DNA of 48,136 nucleotides from Candidatus Woesearchaeota archaeon (lineage in GTDB: Archaea > Nanobdellota > Nanobdellia > Woesearchaeales > UBA12501), in the NCBI GenBank assembly GCA_014729495.1, contig WJJV01000112.1, forward strand, positions 1-48,136, given 5' to 3'. Positions 25,645 through 32,149 of the stretch are shown piece by piece. A model generated the notes under the pieces. It worked only from the letters and a program-made list of their open reading frames with translations. It was not told the origin of the DNA and did not search any database. The number at the start of each line of letters is the position of its first letter. The first letter of the stretch is position 1. Position numbers and translations under genes: made by a program.

Positions 25645-26247
25645 ATGAATCTGAAGAACAGCAGTATCCAGATTACAGTAGATTCAAGGATAAAGGAATT
25701 CAAGGCATTCCAGTACAGGCCAAGCCATGCATGGTTCACTGAATTATGCTTCTGCATTCTCACAGCAAACTCAACTGCAGAGAGATGCATTGACGTGCAT
25801 ACAAAAGTAGGAAATGGATTCCTCAGTCTGCCTGAGAAGCAGCTGCAGAAAAAGCTCAGGCAGCACTCCTGCAGGTTCCACACAAAGAGGGCAGGATACA
25901 TAGCAGAGGCGAGAAAGCATAAGGGCAGCCTTAAAACTACCTTAAGATCCTTCAATAGCTCATCTGAGGCAAGGGAATGGCTTGCAAAGAACATAAAAGG
26001 CATAGGATACAAAGAAGCCAGCCATTTCCTGAGGAATACAGGATATGATGATGTTGCGATAATAGATTTTCATATAATTGATATAATGGCTGATAATGGC
26101 ATGATAGCCAGGCCTAAGACACTCAACAAGAAAGTTTATGATGATATAGAGCAAAGTCTGAAGATGCTGGCTGATAAGACAGGCCTTACTCTTGCAGAGC
26201 TTGACCTGTATTTGTGGTACATGGAGACAGGCAAGATACTGAAGTAG
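25645..26247 (+). CDS. ogg: 8-oxoguanine DNA glycosylase/lyase, Ogg2 type
   Basis: I choose the ATG at 25645 (200 residues), just after GGGGGAG, over an ATG at 25624. The protein is the size of archaeal Ogg2 and has the helix-hairpin-helix GD-type signature GIGYKEASHFLRNTGYDDVAIIDFHI: the Lys in GYKEASH is the Schiff-base nucleophile and the Asp in IIDFHI the activating acid. Other Ogg2 features are the N-terminal LCFCILTANSTAERC and C-terminal LDLYLWYMETGKILK. It removes oxidised guanine from DNA and nicks the backbone. Its place beside the PerR and rubrerythrin genes suits an oxidative-damage role, although it has its own promoter (TATA-like ACTATAAAAG near 25590). Confidence 0.93.
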   Translation: MNLKNSSIQITVDSRIKEFKAFQYRPSHAWFTELCFCILTANSTAERCIDVHTKVGNGFLSLPEKQLQKKLRQHSCRFHTKRAGYIAEARKHKGSLKTTLRSFNSSSEAREWLAKNIKGIGYKEASHFLRNTGYDDVAIIDFHIIDIMADNGMIARPKTLNKKVYDDIEQSLKMLADKTGLTLAELDLYLWYMETGKILK

Positions 26248-26466
26248 CATAGCAGGATCAATTAGATAAACCCAGATCATATATAAACAACATGATATTA
26301 GTCACTATCTAATTATATGTACCAGATAATAGTGATTATCACATAGTAATTATGTGCTCTTAGTAAGATTAGTAACAGATAACTTATAGCTATAGATAAC
26401 CACTATGTCAGGATTGATATATGAACAGATATAGATCACAGCCAGCATAAAAATAGAAAACCTTTT
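26248..26466. other. AT-rich non-coding stretch upstream of the PerR gene
   Basis: No gene seen. It contains many AT-rich imperfect palindromes, including GATAAT-AGTG-ATTATC (26325-26340), which resembles a Fur-type site with a widened centre. This may be part of an extended iron or peroxide-responsive control region. Confidence 0.4.
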
Positions 26467-26483
26467 ATGATAATCATTATCAT
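26467..26483. promoter_or_regulatory. Perfect Fur/PerR-type box
   Basis: ATGATAATCATTATCAT is a perfect palindrome around its central base and contains the classical 7-1-7 Fur/PerR box TGATAAT-N-ATTATCA without mismatch. It lies about 150 bases before the perR start, in a region with no other gene. Confidence 0.75.
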
Positions 26484-26618
26484 AAGATAATAATACCAAA
26501 AGTTAATAGATACTAGTCAATATCAAAATACTGCAAAGTGTTGCAAAGATATCCAGCAGTCATTCAGCTTTTCAATAGATATATACCAAATATTTAAATA
26601 CTAGCAGAGCATACCAAA

Positions 26619-26633
26619 TGATAATGACTATCA
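26619..26633. promoter_or_regulatory. Fur/PerR-type box at the perR transcription start
   Basis: TGATAATGACTATCA matches the 7-1-7 box with one mismatch. It sits immediately before the ATG at 26636 and about 25 bases downstream of the TATA-like AATATTTAAATA (26588-26599), so a bound protein would block transcription initiation: an autoregulatory operator. Confidence 0.7.
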
Positions 26634-26635
26634 CT

Positions 26636-27013
26636 ATGCCTTCAATACGGATAACAACCCAAAAGATAAAGATTCTGGAGTATCTTTGGAGCGTTAATCA
26701 TCACCCTACAGCAGATGAGATCTACAGTGAAGTAAAGAAGGATCTTCCTGCAATAAGCCTTGCCACAGTATACAGGAATCTTCACTCGCTTGCAGAGGAG
26801 GGGGATATACAGAAGATTGAAGTCAATAAGGAATTCAGGTTTGACGGAGACATATCACCGCATCAGCACTGCGTTTGCAAGAAGTGCGGAAATATATCTG
26901 AGATATTCAGCAAGGACATAGCCAGACATTCTATGCAGAATGCTGAGACAGAGGATTTTGAGCCTCATTCTGTAAAGACAATATTCCACGGAATATGCAG
27001 GGAGTGCAAGTAG
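26636..27013 (+). CDS. perR: Fur-family peroxide/metal regulator, PerR-like
   Basis: 125 residues from the ATG at 26636; earlier in-frame ATGs at 26618 and 26624 lie inside the Fur box. The winged helix occupies 1-60 (RITTQKIKILEYL, HHPTADEIYSEV, SLATVYRNLHSLAEEG). The regulatory metal site has Asp70 in RFDGD where PerR carries Asp and Fur carries Glu, plus His76 and His78. The structural zinc is held by Cys81/Cys84 and Cys121/Cys124. PerR senses hydrogen peroxide through iron-catalysed His oxidation. The perfect box upstream, the autoregulatory box, and the following rubrerythrin and superoxide reductase genes support a PerR role, but a Fur or Zur identity cannot be excluded by sequence alone. 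Confidence 0.88.
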   Translation: MPSIRITTQKIKILEYLWSVNHHPTADEIYSEVKKDLPAISLATVYRNLHSLAEEGDIQKIEVNKEFRFDGDISPHQHCVCKKCGNISEIFSKDIARHSMQNAETEDFEPHSVKTIFHGICRECK

Positions 27014-27056
27014 CACATTCCTGATATCCTGACCACACATCCACATAAAAAAAGAC

Positions 27057-27066
27057 AGGAGGTGAT
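27057..27066 (+). promoter_or_regulatory. Complete Shine-Dalgarno sequence of a 17-residue peptide gene
   Basis: AGGAGGTGAT is fully complementary to the 3' end of 16S rRNA and is the strongest ribosome binding site noticed in the window. It is followed at 27070 by ATG (the ATG at 27067 is too close). Confidence 0.6.
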
Positions 27067-27069
27067 ATG

Positions 27070-27123
27070 ATGTCATGCGGAAGTTGCGGAAAAACCAAGA
27101 AAGCAAAGAAGAAAAAGAAATGA
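27070..27123 (+). CDS. 17-residue CxxC Lys-rich miniprotein
   Basis: A very short reading frame, MSCGSCGKTKKAKKKKK, placed between perR and rubrerythrin. The evidence for translation is the perfect Shine-Dalgarno AGGAGGTGAT at the right distance and its position on the perR transcript, which ends in a T-rich stretch right after its stop codon. The peptide has a CxxC pair followed by a poly-Lys tail. It could bind a metal ion or act as a thiol sensor or nucleic-acid-binding peptide in the peroxide response, but function is only guesswork. It could also be a chance reading frame. Confidence 0.45.
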   Translation: MSCGSCGKTKKAKKKKK

Positions 27124-27130
27124 TATTCTC

Positions 27131-27144
27131 TTTTTATTTTTTAT
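27131..27144 (+). terminator. T-rich terminator after perR and the miniprotein
   Basis: TTTTTATTTTTTAT follows the miniprotein stop codon by seven bases. Runs of T in the non-template strand are the normal archaeal termination signal. It separates the perR transcript from the rubrerythrin promoter. Confidence 0.5.
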
Positions 27145-27155
27145 ATCCTTAAACC

Positions 27156-27195
27156 AAAGATATCTTTAAGAAACACCATAATACTTATAAAATCT
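27156..27195 (+). promoter_or_regulatory. Rubrerythrin promoter with upstream palindrome
   Basis: A TATA-like element CTTATAAAAT (about 27184-27193) precedes the rubrerythrin gene. Immediately upstream of it is a perfect 12-base palindrome, AAAGATATCTTT (27156-27167), inside a longer imperfect one (CTTAAA ... TTTAAG). It differs from the Fur-type box, so another factor may control the gene. Confidence 0.4.
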
Positions 27196-27229
27196 GGGAA
27201 TTTACACCAGACCAAGAGGGGGTAATACA

Positions 27230-27775
27230 ATGACAAAAACCGAAGAAAATCTAAAAGCAGCATTTGCAGGCGAGAGCCAGGCAAGGAACAAGTACACATA
27301 TTTTTCTAAAGTCGCAAGAAAAGAGGGCTATCATTACATTGCAGATCTCTTTGAAGAGACTGCAATGAATGAGATGCAGCATGCAAAAGATGAGTTCAAG
27401 CTTCTGAAAGGTATAGGCAGCACAGCTGAGAACCTCAAAGAGGCTATTGACGGCGAGGATTATGAGACAGTTAAGATGTATCCTGATTTTGCTAAGCAGG
27501 CAGAAGAAGAGGGCAACAAGGAAGCAGCTGCTCTTTTCAAGATGATCGCCAAAGTAGAGGAGCAGCACAGGGAAAGATACAAGAAGCTCCTTGAGATGGT
27601 TGAGAAAGGGGCAGTATTCAGAAGGGAGAAGCCCATAAGGTGGAAGTGCAGCAAGTGCGGCTTCATACACAAAGGAACTGAGCCTCCAGAGAAATGCCCT
27701 TCATGCAAGCATCCAAGAGAGTACTATGCTCCTGAATGCATGTGCTTTGATCCTGAATGCGAAATTTGCAACTAA
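27230..27775 (+). CDS. rbr: Rubrerythrin with extra Cys-rich tail
   Basis: A 181-residue rubrerythrin. The N-terminal diiron four-helix bundle carries the two ExxH/E pairs (AFAGESQARNKYTYFSKVARKEG; FEETAMNEMQHAKDEF; AEEEGNKEAAALF; IAKVEEQHRERYKKLL). The rubredoxin-like domain has Cys140/Cys143 (CSKCG) and the CPSC pair near 158-161. It reduces hydrogen peroxide in anaerobes. Unusually, the protein continues past the rubredoxin domain with ECMCFDPECEICN, adding Cys170, Cys172, Cys177 and Cys180, which could hold another metal. The start follows AGAGGGGG. It opens a run of closely spaced genes for a rubrerythrin/superoxide reductase pathway. Confidence 0.95.
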   Translation: MTKTEENLKAAFAGESQARNKYTYFSKVARKEGYHYIADLFEETAMNEMQHAKDEFKLLKGIGSTAENLKEAIDGEDYETVKMYPDFAKQAEEEGNKEAAALFKMIAKVEEQHRERYKKLLEMVEKGAVFRREKPIRWKCSKCGFIHKGTEPPEKCPSCKHPREYYAPECMCFDPECEICN

Positions 27776-27800
27776 AAAAAGAAATGATGAGGTGAAAAAA

Positions 27801-28085
27801 ATGCTGTCAAAACTTCCAATAAATTTGGAGAAGATTGATGAGAAAGATATGGACAGAGAGATTCTGAGAGCAGGGATAATAGCAGAGCTTGATGCCATAA
27901 ATCTCTACGAGCAGATGGCTGCAATGGCAAATGACAAGAATATAAAGGCCATTCTTCTTGACATAGCCAAAGAAGAGAAGACCCACATTGGAGAATTTCA
28001 AGCCATGCTGTTAAATAGGGACAAGCAGCAGGTTGAAGAGCTTGAGGAAGGAAAGAAGGAAGTCAAGGAAGAAGTAGGTGAATGA
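27801..28085 (+). CDS. Half-ferritin of the encapsulated-ferritin (EncFtn) type
   Basis: 94 residues from the ATG at 27801, chosen because it follows GAGGTGA by six bases. The sequence has two long helices, DREILRAGIIAELDAINLYEQMAAMAN and IKAILLDIAKEEKTHIGEFQAML, with the Glu and the ExxH metal ligands of EncFtn proteins, which dimerise to build a full ferroxidase site. It ends in a charged coiled tail (QQVEELEEGKKEVKEEV). EncFtn proteins usually sit inside encapsulin shells, or are fused to the shell protein as in Pyrococcus, but no encapsulin gene is in the window. It probably stores or oxidises iron alongside rubrerythrin. Other small ferritin-like proteins are a possible alternative. Confidence 0.8.
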   Translation: MLSKLPINLEKIDEKDMDREILRAGIIAELDAINLYEQMAAMANDKNIKAILLDIAKEEKTHIGEFQAMLLNRDKQQVEELEEGKKEVKEEVGE

Positions 28086-28094
28086 GGTGAAAAA

Positions 28095-28481
28095 GTGGCT
28101 GTAAAAAAGATTAATGAGGTATACAAATGTTCTGTGTGCGGAAATGTCATCACAGTTCTTGAAGTTGGCGGCGGAGAACTGGTCTGCTGCGATAAGCCAA
28201 TGATCCTTCAGGAAGAGAAGACACAGGAGCAGGAAGGCAAGGAGAAGCATGTTCCTGTAATTGAAAAGACAGAAGAAGGAACCAAAATAAAGGTTGGATC
28301 AATCCCCCACCCAATGGAAAAAGAGCATTTCATTGAATGGATTGAAGTCCTTGATAATGGCAAGTCGTGCAGAAAATTCTTAAAACCAGGAGATGCTCCG
28401 GAAGCTTTACCAAAAGCAGATATGTCTAATGATGCTGTCTTAAGAATTTACTGCAATGTTCATGGGCTGTGGAAAAGCTGA
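28095..28481 (+). CDS. dfx: Desulfoferrodoxin-type superoxide reductase (2Fe-SOR)
   Basis: A 128-residue protein starting at a GTG five bases after GAGGTGA. Centre I has the desulforedoxin-like ligands Cys12, Cys15, Cys31 and Cys32. The active centre II has His52 (EKHVP, with the Glu-Lys pair before it), His72, His78, Cys120 and His123 (YCNVHGLW), the full set for square-pyramidal Fe(His)4Cys. It reduces superoxide to hydrogen peroxide, which rubrerythrin then removes; rubredoxin-type proteins supply electrons. It lies nine bases after the half-ferritin gene and before a rubredoxin-like gene, so the electron path is encoded in order. Confidence 0.95.
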   Translation: MAVKKINEVYKCSVCGNVITVLEVGGGELVCCDKPMILQEEKTQEQEGKEKHVPVIEKTEEGTKIKVGSIPHPMEKEHFIEWIEVLDNGKSCRKFLKPGDAPEALPKADMSNDAVLRIYCNVHGLWKS

Positions 28482-28521
28482 TTAGAATGCATCATAGTGC
28501 AGTAAATCATTGAGGTGAAAA

Positions 28522-28674
28522 ATGCCGGAAAAAAGATTCTTCAGATGCAATGTATGCAGTGACATACATTATGGCATTGCAGGGCCTGAAGCCTGCCCGA
28601 CATGCCAGACAGAAAACGCATTCATAGAAGTGCCTGAGAAAGAGGCAAGGATGGTGATGAAGCTTGGAGAATGA
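28522..28674 (+). CDS. Small rubredoxin-like protein
   Basis: A 50-residue protein, after a GAGGTGAAAA ribosome binding site. It has two CxxC pairs in rubredoxin-like spacing (RCNVCSDIHYGIAGPEACPTCQ), enough for one iron or zinc. Such domains resemble the C-terminal rubredoxin module of rubrerythrin and can carry electrons to superoxide reductase or rubrerythrin. The C-terminal half (ENAFIEVPEKEARMVMKLGE) is charged and not part of the classical rubredoxin core, which normally has about 52 residues with aromatic packing; it may thus be a rubredoxin-like zinc ribbon. It overlaps the following gene by 11 bases. Confidence 0.8.
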   Translation: MPEKRFFRCNVCSDIHYGIAGPEACPTCQTENAFIEVPEKEARMVMKLGE

Positions 28675-28933
28675 TCAGATCATAAAGCTGTGGGAGGAAT
28701 TTGCTGAAGGAAAAGATTTCAAGCTCAATCCTGACACAAAGATAGTCCAAGCTCTTGCAGAAGGAGTACTCAAGAACGAGAAGAACAAAGGATTCAGATT
28801 CTGCCCATGCAGGCTAGGCGACGGAAGCCATGAAAAGAATGTTGATCTGCTCTGCCCGTGCAATTTCATAATACACAGCACATGGAAAGATAAAGGCAGG
28901 TGCTGGTGCGGGCTGTTTGTGAAAAGAGAATGA
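28664..28933 (+). CDS. ftrB: Ferredoxin:thioredoxin reductase catalytic (beta) subunit
   Basis: An 89-residue protein with a TTG start that overlaps the rubredoxin-like gene; GGTGATG five bases upstream serves as ribosome binding site. It has the FTR-beta signature of six Cys in three CxC motifs: CPCR (47, 49), CPC (64, 66) and RCWCGLF (80, 82). Four of these hold a [4Fe-4S] cluster and two form the redox disulfide. In plants and some archaea and bacteria the enzyme reduces thioredoxin with ferredoxin electrons. No variable alpha chain is needed in archaeal forms. Being last in the oxidative-stress operon, it probably keeps thiols reduced after peroxide exposure. Confidence 0.9.
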   Translation: MENDQIIKLWEEFAEGKDFKLNPDTKIVQALAEGVLKNEKNKGFRFCPCRLGDGSHEKNVDLLCPCNFIIHSTWKDKGRCWCGLFVKRE

Positions 28934-28950
28934 AGAAGAAAAAGAAATGA

Positions 28951-29583
28951 TTATCCAAGAATCTCAACCCTGACCTGGCATCCCTTTTTGAACCTCTCAG
29001 CATCAGGCTTCTTTCCGACAATGCTTCCGTAATGCATAGGTATTGCCACTTTTGGCCTGAACCTGTTGACAGCATCAGCTGCCTCTTCTGCTGTCATCAC
29101 ATATGTTCCTGAAACCGGAACAAGAGCTATGTCTATATTAGTTAATGACTGCATCTCAGGTATGCTGTCAGTGTCTCCTGCATGGTATATCCTCTTTCCA
29201 TTGACAGTCAATATGAATCCAACCCATTCATTCTCTTTGGGATGGAACTGCTTGTCCTTGTTGTATGCAGGCACTGCTTCTATCACAGTTCCCTGCACAT
29301 TCACCTTGTCTCCTGGCCTGACAAGAGTCACGCTTGCGATCTCAAGATTTGATAGCTTGCTCTGGCAGTCAGCAACTGTCACGATTATGGTGTCCTGCTT
29401 TATTATCTTCTTTATGTCCTCCATGCTGCAGTGATCATAATGCTCATGCGTGATGAGTATGAGATCAGCTTTCTCATTGTTGTCTCCCAGCCTGAATGGA
29501 TCTATGTAGATGACCTTCTCATTCTTGAGAAGGAATCCTGCATGCCCAAGCCATTCTATGTTCACTCCCTCAATCTCTGTCAT
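28951..29583 (-). CDS. Metallo-beta-lactamase-fold hydrolase, UPF0173 type
   Basis: A 210-residue protein with the UPF0173 start EWLGHAGFLL, the metal motif THEHYDH (His46, His48, Asp50, His51), YHAGDTDSI further on and the final AIPMHYGSI. These are the dinuclear zinc ligands of the metallo-beta-lactamase fold. UPF0173 proteins are small metal-dependent hydrolases of uncertain substrate related to UlaG. The gene is convergent with the oxidative-stress operon (17-base gap to the FTR gene) and is the last gene of a minus-strand run with the aminopeptidase-like gene ten bases upstream, so it belongs to a different transcript. Confidence 0.88.
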   Translation of the reverse strand: MTEIEGVNIEWLGHAGFLLKNEKVIYIDPFRLGDNNEKADLILITHEHYDHCSMEDIKKIIKQDTIIVTVADCQSKLSNLEIASVTLVRPGDKVNVQGTVIEAVPAYNKDKQFHPKENEWVGFILTVNGKRIYHAGDTDSIPEMQSLTNIDIALVPVSGTYVMTAEEAADAVNRFRPKVAIPMHYGSIVGKKPDAERFKKGCQVRVEILG

Positions 29584-29592
29584 TGCATCACC

Positions 29593-30552
29593 TCATATCA
29601 CAAGCTTTCCCTTGTCCATCACAATCCTGTCATCTAGGTATATGGTCGGCTTCCTGAACACTCCATCAAGATGGCAGGGTGCATATGTGGGGCCGCCCAT
29701 GCCTTTGCTGTTTCCGAGAGCTATGTGGGCTGTTCCGAGAACCTTCTCATCCTCAAGCACTATCCCGCTTATCCTGGAGTAGGGGTTTGTGCCTATTCCT
29801 ACTTCTGCAATATTATAGGCGTTCTTTCCGCACTTCTTGAGTATCTTCCTGAGCTCTGCAGCTGTCTTTCCGCCCTGTATCCTGACAGCATAGCCGTCCT
29901 TGACAGTCACTTTCACAGGCTTGTCAACTTTTCCTTCTATGCCAAAGCTTGCATCCACAACAAATGTTCCCTGAGTCTTCTTATATTTTGGCACAAAGAA
30001 TGCCTCTCCTGCTGGAAGGTTTCCTCTGCTTCCTTTCTTTGTTATCAGGCCGTCATCATAAAAAACTAGATAGTCCTTGCTTACCTCTGCTCTTATATCA
30101 GTTCCTGCTGATGTGATGATCCTTATCCTCTTTGACTTCATTATCATACTGGCCAGTTTTCTTGTGGTTATGCTTATTCCAGTATAATCTGATGTGAGCC
30201 CTCTCTTGAAAGCTCCCTCAGTTATTCCAGGAAGTGATGCCACTCTTGCGCCTTTCTTCATCGCATCGCTAATAGCGTTTGTGTGGGTTATTGACTTTGA
30301 TGTTGGAGCTATTATCACATCATATTTCTTCATCACTTCTGCGACAATTGCAGGAGGCTCTTCACCGCTTACCTCTGCTTCAGGTATGGTCACCAGCATG
30401 GAATTCCTGCATTTGTAGAATGCTGCATAATAGATCTCTTTTGCTATCTTCTTCTTTTTCCTGTCTGTTATTATGAGAAGAGTCTCTGTCTTCTTCAGCT
30501 TGAGGCAGGAGTTAAGTGTTATGCTTGCTGCTTTGTTCATATTCTCATCCAT
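29593..30552 (-). CDS. Aminopeptidase-like protein (M29-related)
   Basis: A 319-residue protein resembling the archaeal leucyl-aminopeptidase group related to family M29. Blocks seen are SITHTNAISDAMKKGARVASLPG, GTDIRAEVSKD, NLPAGEAFFVP, AEVGIGTNP, LEDEKVLGTAHIALGNS and HLDGVF, containing the Glu, His and Asp residues expected for metal binding in the C-terminal domain. It would release N-terminal amino acids in the cytoplasm. The start overlaps the stop of the upstream 100-residue gene by eight bases, indicating translational coupling. An internal ATG four codons later is an alternative start. Confidence 0.78.
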   Translation of the reverse strand: MDENMNKAASITLNSCLKLKKTETLLIITDRKKKKIAKEIYYAAFYKCRNSMLVTIPEAEVSGEEPPAIVAEVMKKYDVIIAPTSKSITHTNAISDAMKKGARVASLPGITEGAFKRGLTSDYTGISITTRKLASMIMKSKRIRIITSAGTDIRAEVSKDYLVFYDDGLITKKGSRGNLPAGEAFFVPKYKKTQGTFVVDASFGIEGKVDKPVKVTVKDGYAVRIQGGKTAAELRKILKKCGKNAYNIAEVGIGTNPYSRISGIVLEDEKVLGTAHIALGNSKGMGGPTYAPCHLDGVFRKPTIYLDDRIVMDKGKLVI

Positions 30553-30847
30553 ACATATCCCTCAGAGTATCAGATATCACCTGCTTTGTTTCTTCTTCAA
30601 AAAGCTTTTCAATCCTGGCTTCTATCTCCATTCTTTCTTGGGTTGTGATCTTCAGTACCTTGATGTATCCCAGGCAGTTGCAGTCCTTGTCGCACAGCAT
30701 TATGTTTATTCCAATAGGGTATATCCGGTGATGATCCTTGAAGAATGTCCTTTTCTCTCCTTCTCTTATACCCTTTAGCTGTTCTTCATCCTTTATCTTG
30801 AGTATCCAGTTGAACTCCACATTAAATCCCATTGTATCAGTCTCCAA
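30545..30847 (-). CDS. Small uncharacterised protein
   Basis: A 100-residue soluble protein, probably starting at one of two Met codons (30847 or, giving MGFNVEFNWIL, 30832). The centre reads EGEKRTFFKDHHRIYPIGINIMLCDKDCNCLGYIKVLKITT, a beta-rich pattern similar to DUF2584 or ASCH/PUA-like domains, where a strand pair ends in G.IkV; this is a weak match by eye. The C-terminus is a charged helix. It overlaps the aminopeptidase-like gene by eight bases and is separated from the HD gene upstream by 38 bases, so all may be one transcript. Confidence 0.65.
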   Translation of the reverse strand: METDTMGFNVEFNWILKIKDEEQLKGIREGEKRTFFKDHHRIYPIGINIMLCDKDCNCLGYIKVLKITTQERMEIEARIEKLFEEETKQVISDTLRDMYG

Positions 30848-30885
30848 CTTGTTACATGATGATATTTGATGATGCTATAAGACCA

Positions 30886-31461
30886 TCATCTCTCAATCTT
30901 CTTGAGTCCTTTCCACCAACTGTTAGGGTCTGCTTTCTCTATCTGCTTGAAAAGCTTCTTAGCGCTTGATGTCCTTAAAAGCTTCCTTATGTTTTCTATC
31001 CAGTTCTGGGCATCCTTATAGCCCATCACAAGATACTCTCTTGCCTGGACAGCATTCTCAAGAAGGTCAGCATCCCTGGCGATTATAGATTCCTTTGTCT
31101 TCTGCGCCTGGAACTCCTCATGCATTGAGAATATGCTCTTTCCGATAGTGCCCAGCCCGGAAGTCTGCTCCTTATGAGCCTCTGTCTCTGCTTTCCTGAA
31201 GTCAATATACCTGTGGCCGACCTTATGCAGGTCATTCAGCCTCGCTTCGTGCAGGTCATTGAACAGGCACATCATTGCTGCTCTTGAACAATCTGCACTT
31301 TCCATCTCTGCGAGAACATGGCCTATGATGGCTGCTCTGAAGCTGTGTTCTGCTACACTTTCAGGATCCTTGATTCCCAGAAGCCAGAAGCCGCTTCTCT
31401 TCACTCTTTTCAGCTGGCCTGTCTCAAAAAAGAAGTCTGTTATGTTATCAGTATTTTTCAT
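30886..31461 (-). CDS. HD-domain hydrolase (YfbR/HDDC2-like) with altered HD pair
   Basis: A 191-residue helical protein of the HD superfamily group that includes YfbR and HDDC2 5'-deoxynucleotidases: GQLKRVKRSGFWLLGI, then ESVAEHSFRAAIIGHVLA with the first metal His39, then the motif region CLFNDLHEARLNDL, and a late Asp in IARDADLLENAVQA. Where the family has His-Asp this protein has Asn68-Asp69, so one metal ligand is missing, although His71 is near and might substitute. It may hydrolyse nucleoside monophosphates with changed metal use, or be a binding protein. It is divergent from the three-gene membrane protein operon. Confidence 0.8.
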   Translation of the reverse strand: MKNTDNITDFFFETGQLKRVKRSGFWLLGIKDPESVAEHSFRAAIIGHVLAEMESADCSRAAMMCLFNDLHEARLNDLHKVGHRYIDFRKAETEAHKEQTSGLGTIGKSIFSMHEEFQAQKTKESIIARDADLLENAVQAREYLVMGYKDAQNWIENIRKLLRTSSAKKLFKQIEKADPNSWWKGLKKIER

Positions 31462-31529
31462 CAGTCAAAACCCCCTTTTATTGGTTCTCCAGAGTTAGAG
31501 AGGCTTTTTTTATAAAGTTTTTTAAAACG

Positions 31530-31545
31530 AAACATTTATATATAA
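31530..31545 (+). promoter_or_regulatory. TATA promoter of the three-gene membrane protein operon
   Basis: CATTTATATATAAAC is a strong box A about 27 bases before the ATG at 31569, so the first gene should be read from a nearly leaderless mRNA. Confidence 0.6.
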
Positions 31546-31568
31546 ACAACTATTTAATTCAACCTATT

Positions 31569-32147
31569 ATGGCTGATTCAGTGTTTAGAGGTGCACTGGT
31601 TTTCTTGGAAGAGATTGGCATCTATGATGTTGTCCTTCCGTTCCTTCTTGTGTTCGCCATAGTGTTCGCGATACTTGAGAAAACAAAGATACTCGGCGTT
31701 GATGTGATCGAGGGAGTTGAGTATCCAAAGAAGAGCATAAATGCGGTTATAGCATTTGTGATAGGTTTCCTTGTGATAATATCCACACGGCTTGTGGGAG
31801 CCATAAATGAAGCAATGGCTAATATAGTTCTCCTATTGCTTGTGTCTGTGAGCTTCCTGCTCATGATAGGAACTTTCTTCCATTATGAAGAGAAAACCTT
31901 CCTTGAGAAAGGAGGATGGAGGACATTCTTCATGGTCATAATGTTCATTGCAATTGTGCTGATATTCCTGCAGGCAATCAAGACAGATAGTGGTGTAAGC
32001 TGGCTTGAGGCTTTCTGGAATTTCCTGGCCAATAACTGGGCAACAAGCTATACTGCTTCAATAATACTTCTGGTTGTGGTAATAGTGGTCATACTGTTCA
32101 TAACATACGAAAGAAAACCATCAAAAGGAAAAGGTGAAGGTGAATAA
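31569..32147 (+). CDS. Five-helix membrane protein, first of three tandem paralogs
   Basis: A 192-residue integral membrane protein with about five transmembrane helices (near 20-38, 57-77, 84-104, 119-139, 160-182). The N-terminal helix and following loop, YDVVLPFLLVFAIVFAILEKTKILG, then KKSINAVIAFVIGFLVIIS, is repeated closely in the next gene and more loosely in the third, so they are paralogs. The C-terminus is a short basic tail. No enzymatic motif is visible. Given that a pilus/secretion ATPase and platform protein are encoded 3-5 kb downstream, they may form a membrane component of that machine or a channel. I do not know a characterised relative. Confidence 0.75.
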   Translation: MADSVFRGALVFLEEIGIYDVVLPFLLVFAIVFAILEKTKILGVDVIEGVEYPKKSINAVIAFVIGFLVIISTRLVGAINEAMANIVLLLLVSVSFLLMIGTFFHYEEKTFLEKGGWRTFFMVIMFIAIVLIFLQAIKTDSGVSWLEAFWNFLANNWATSYTASIILLVVVIVVILFITYERKPSKGKGEGE

Positions 32148-32149
32148 AA

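Noticed and set aside
28926..28950. MKKKKK mini-frame after the FTR gene
   Set aside because: It shares a short A-rich string with the end of the CxxC miniprotein, but has no ribosome binding site and overlaps the FTR stop; probably chance in A-rich DNA.
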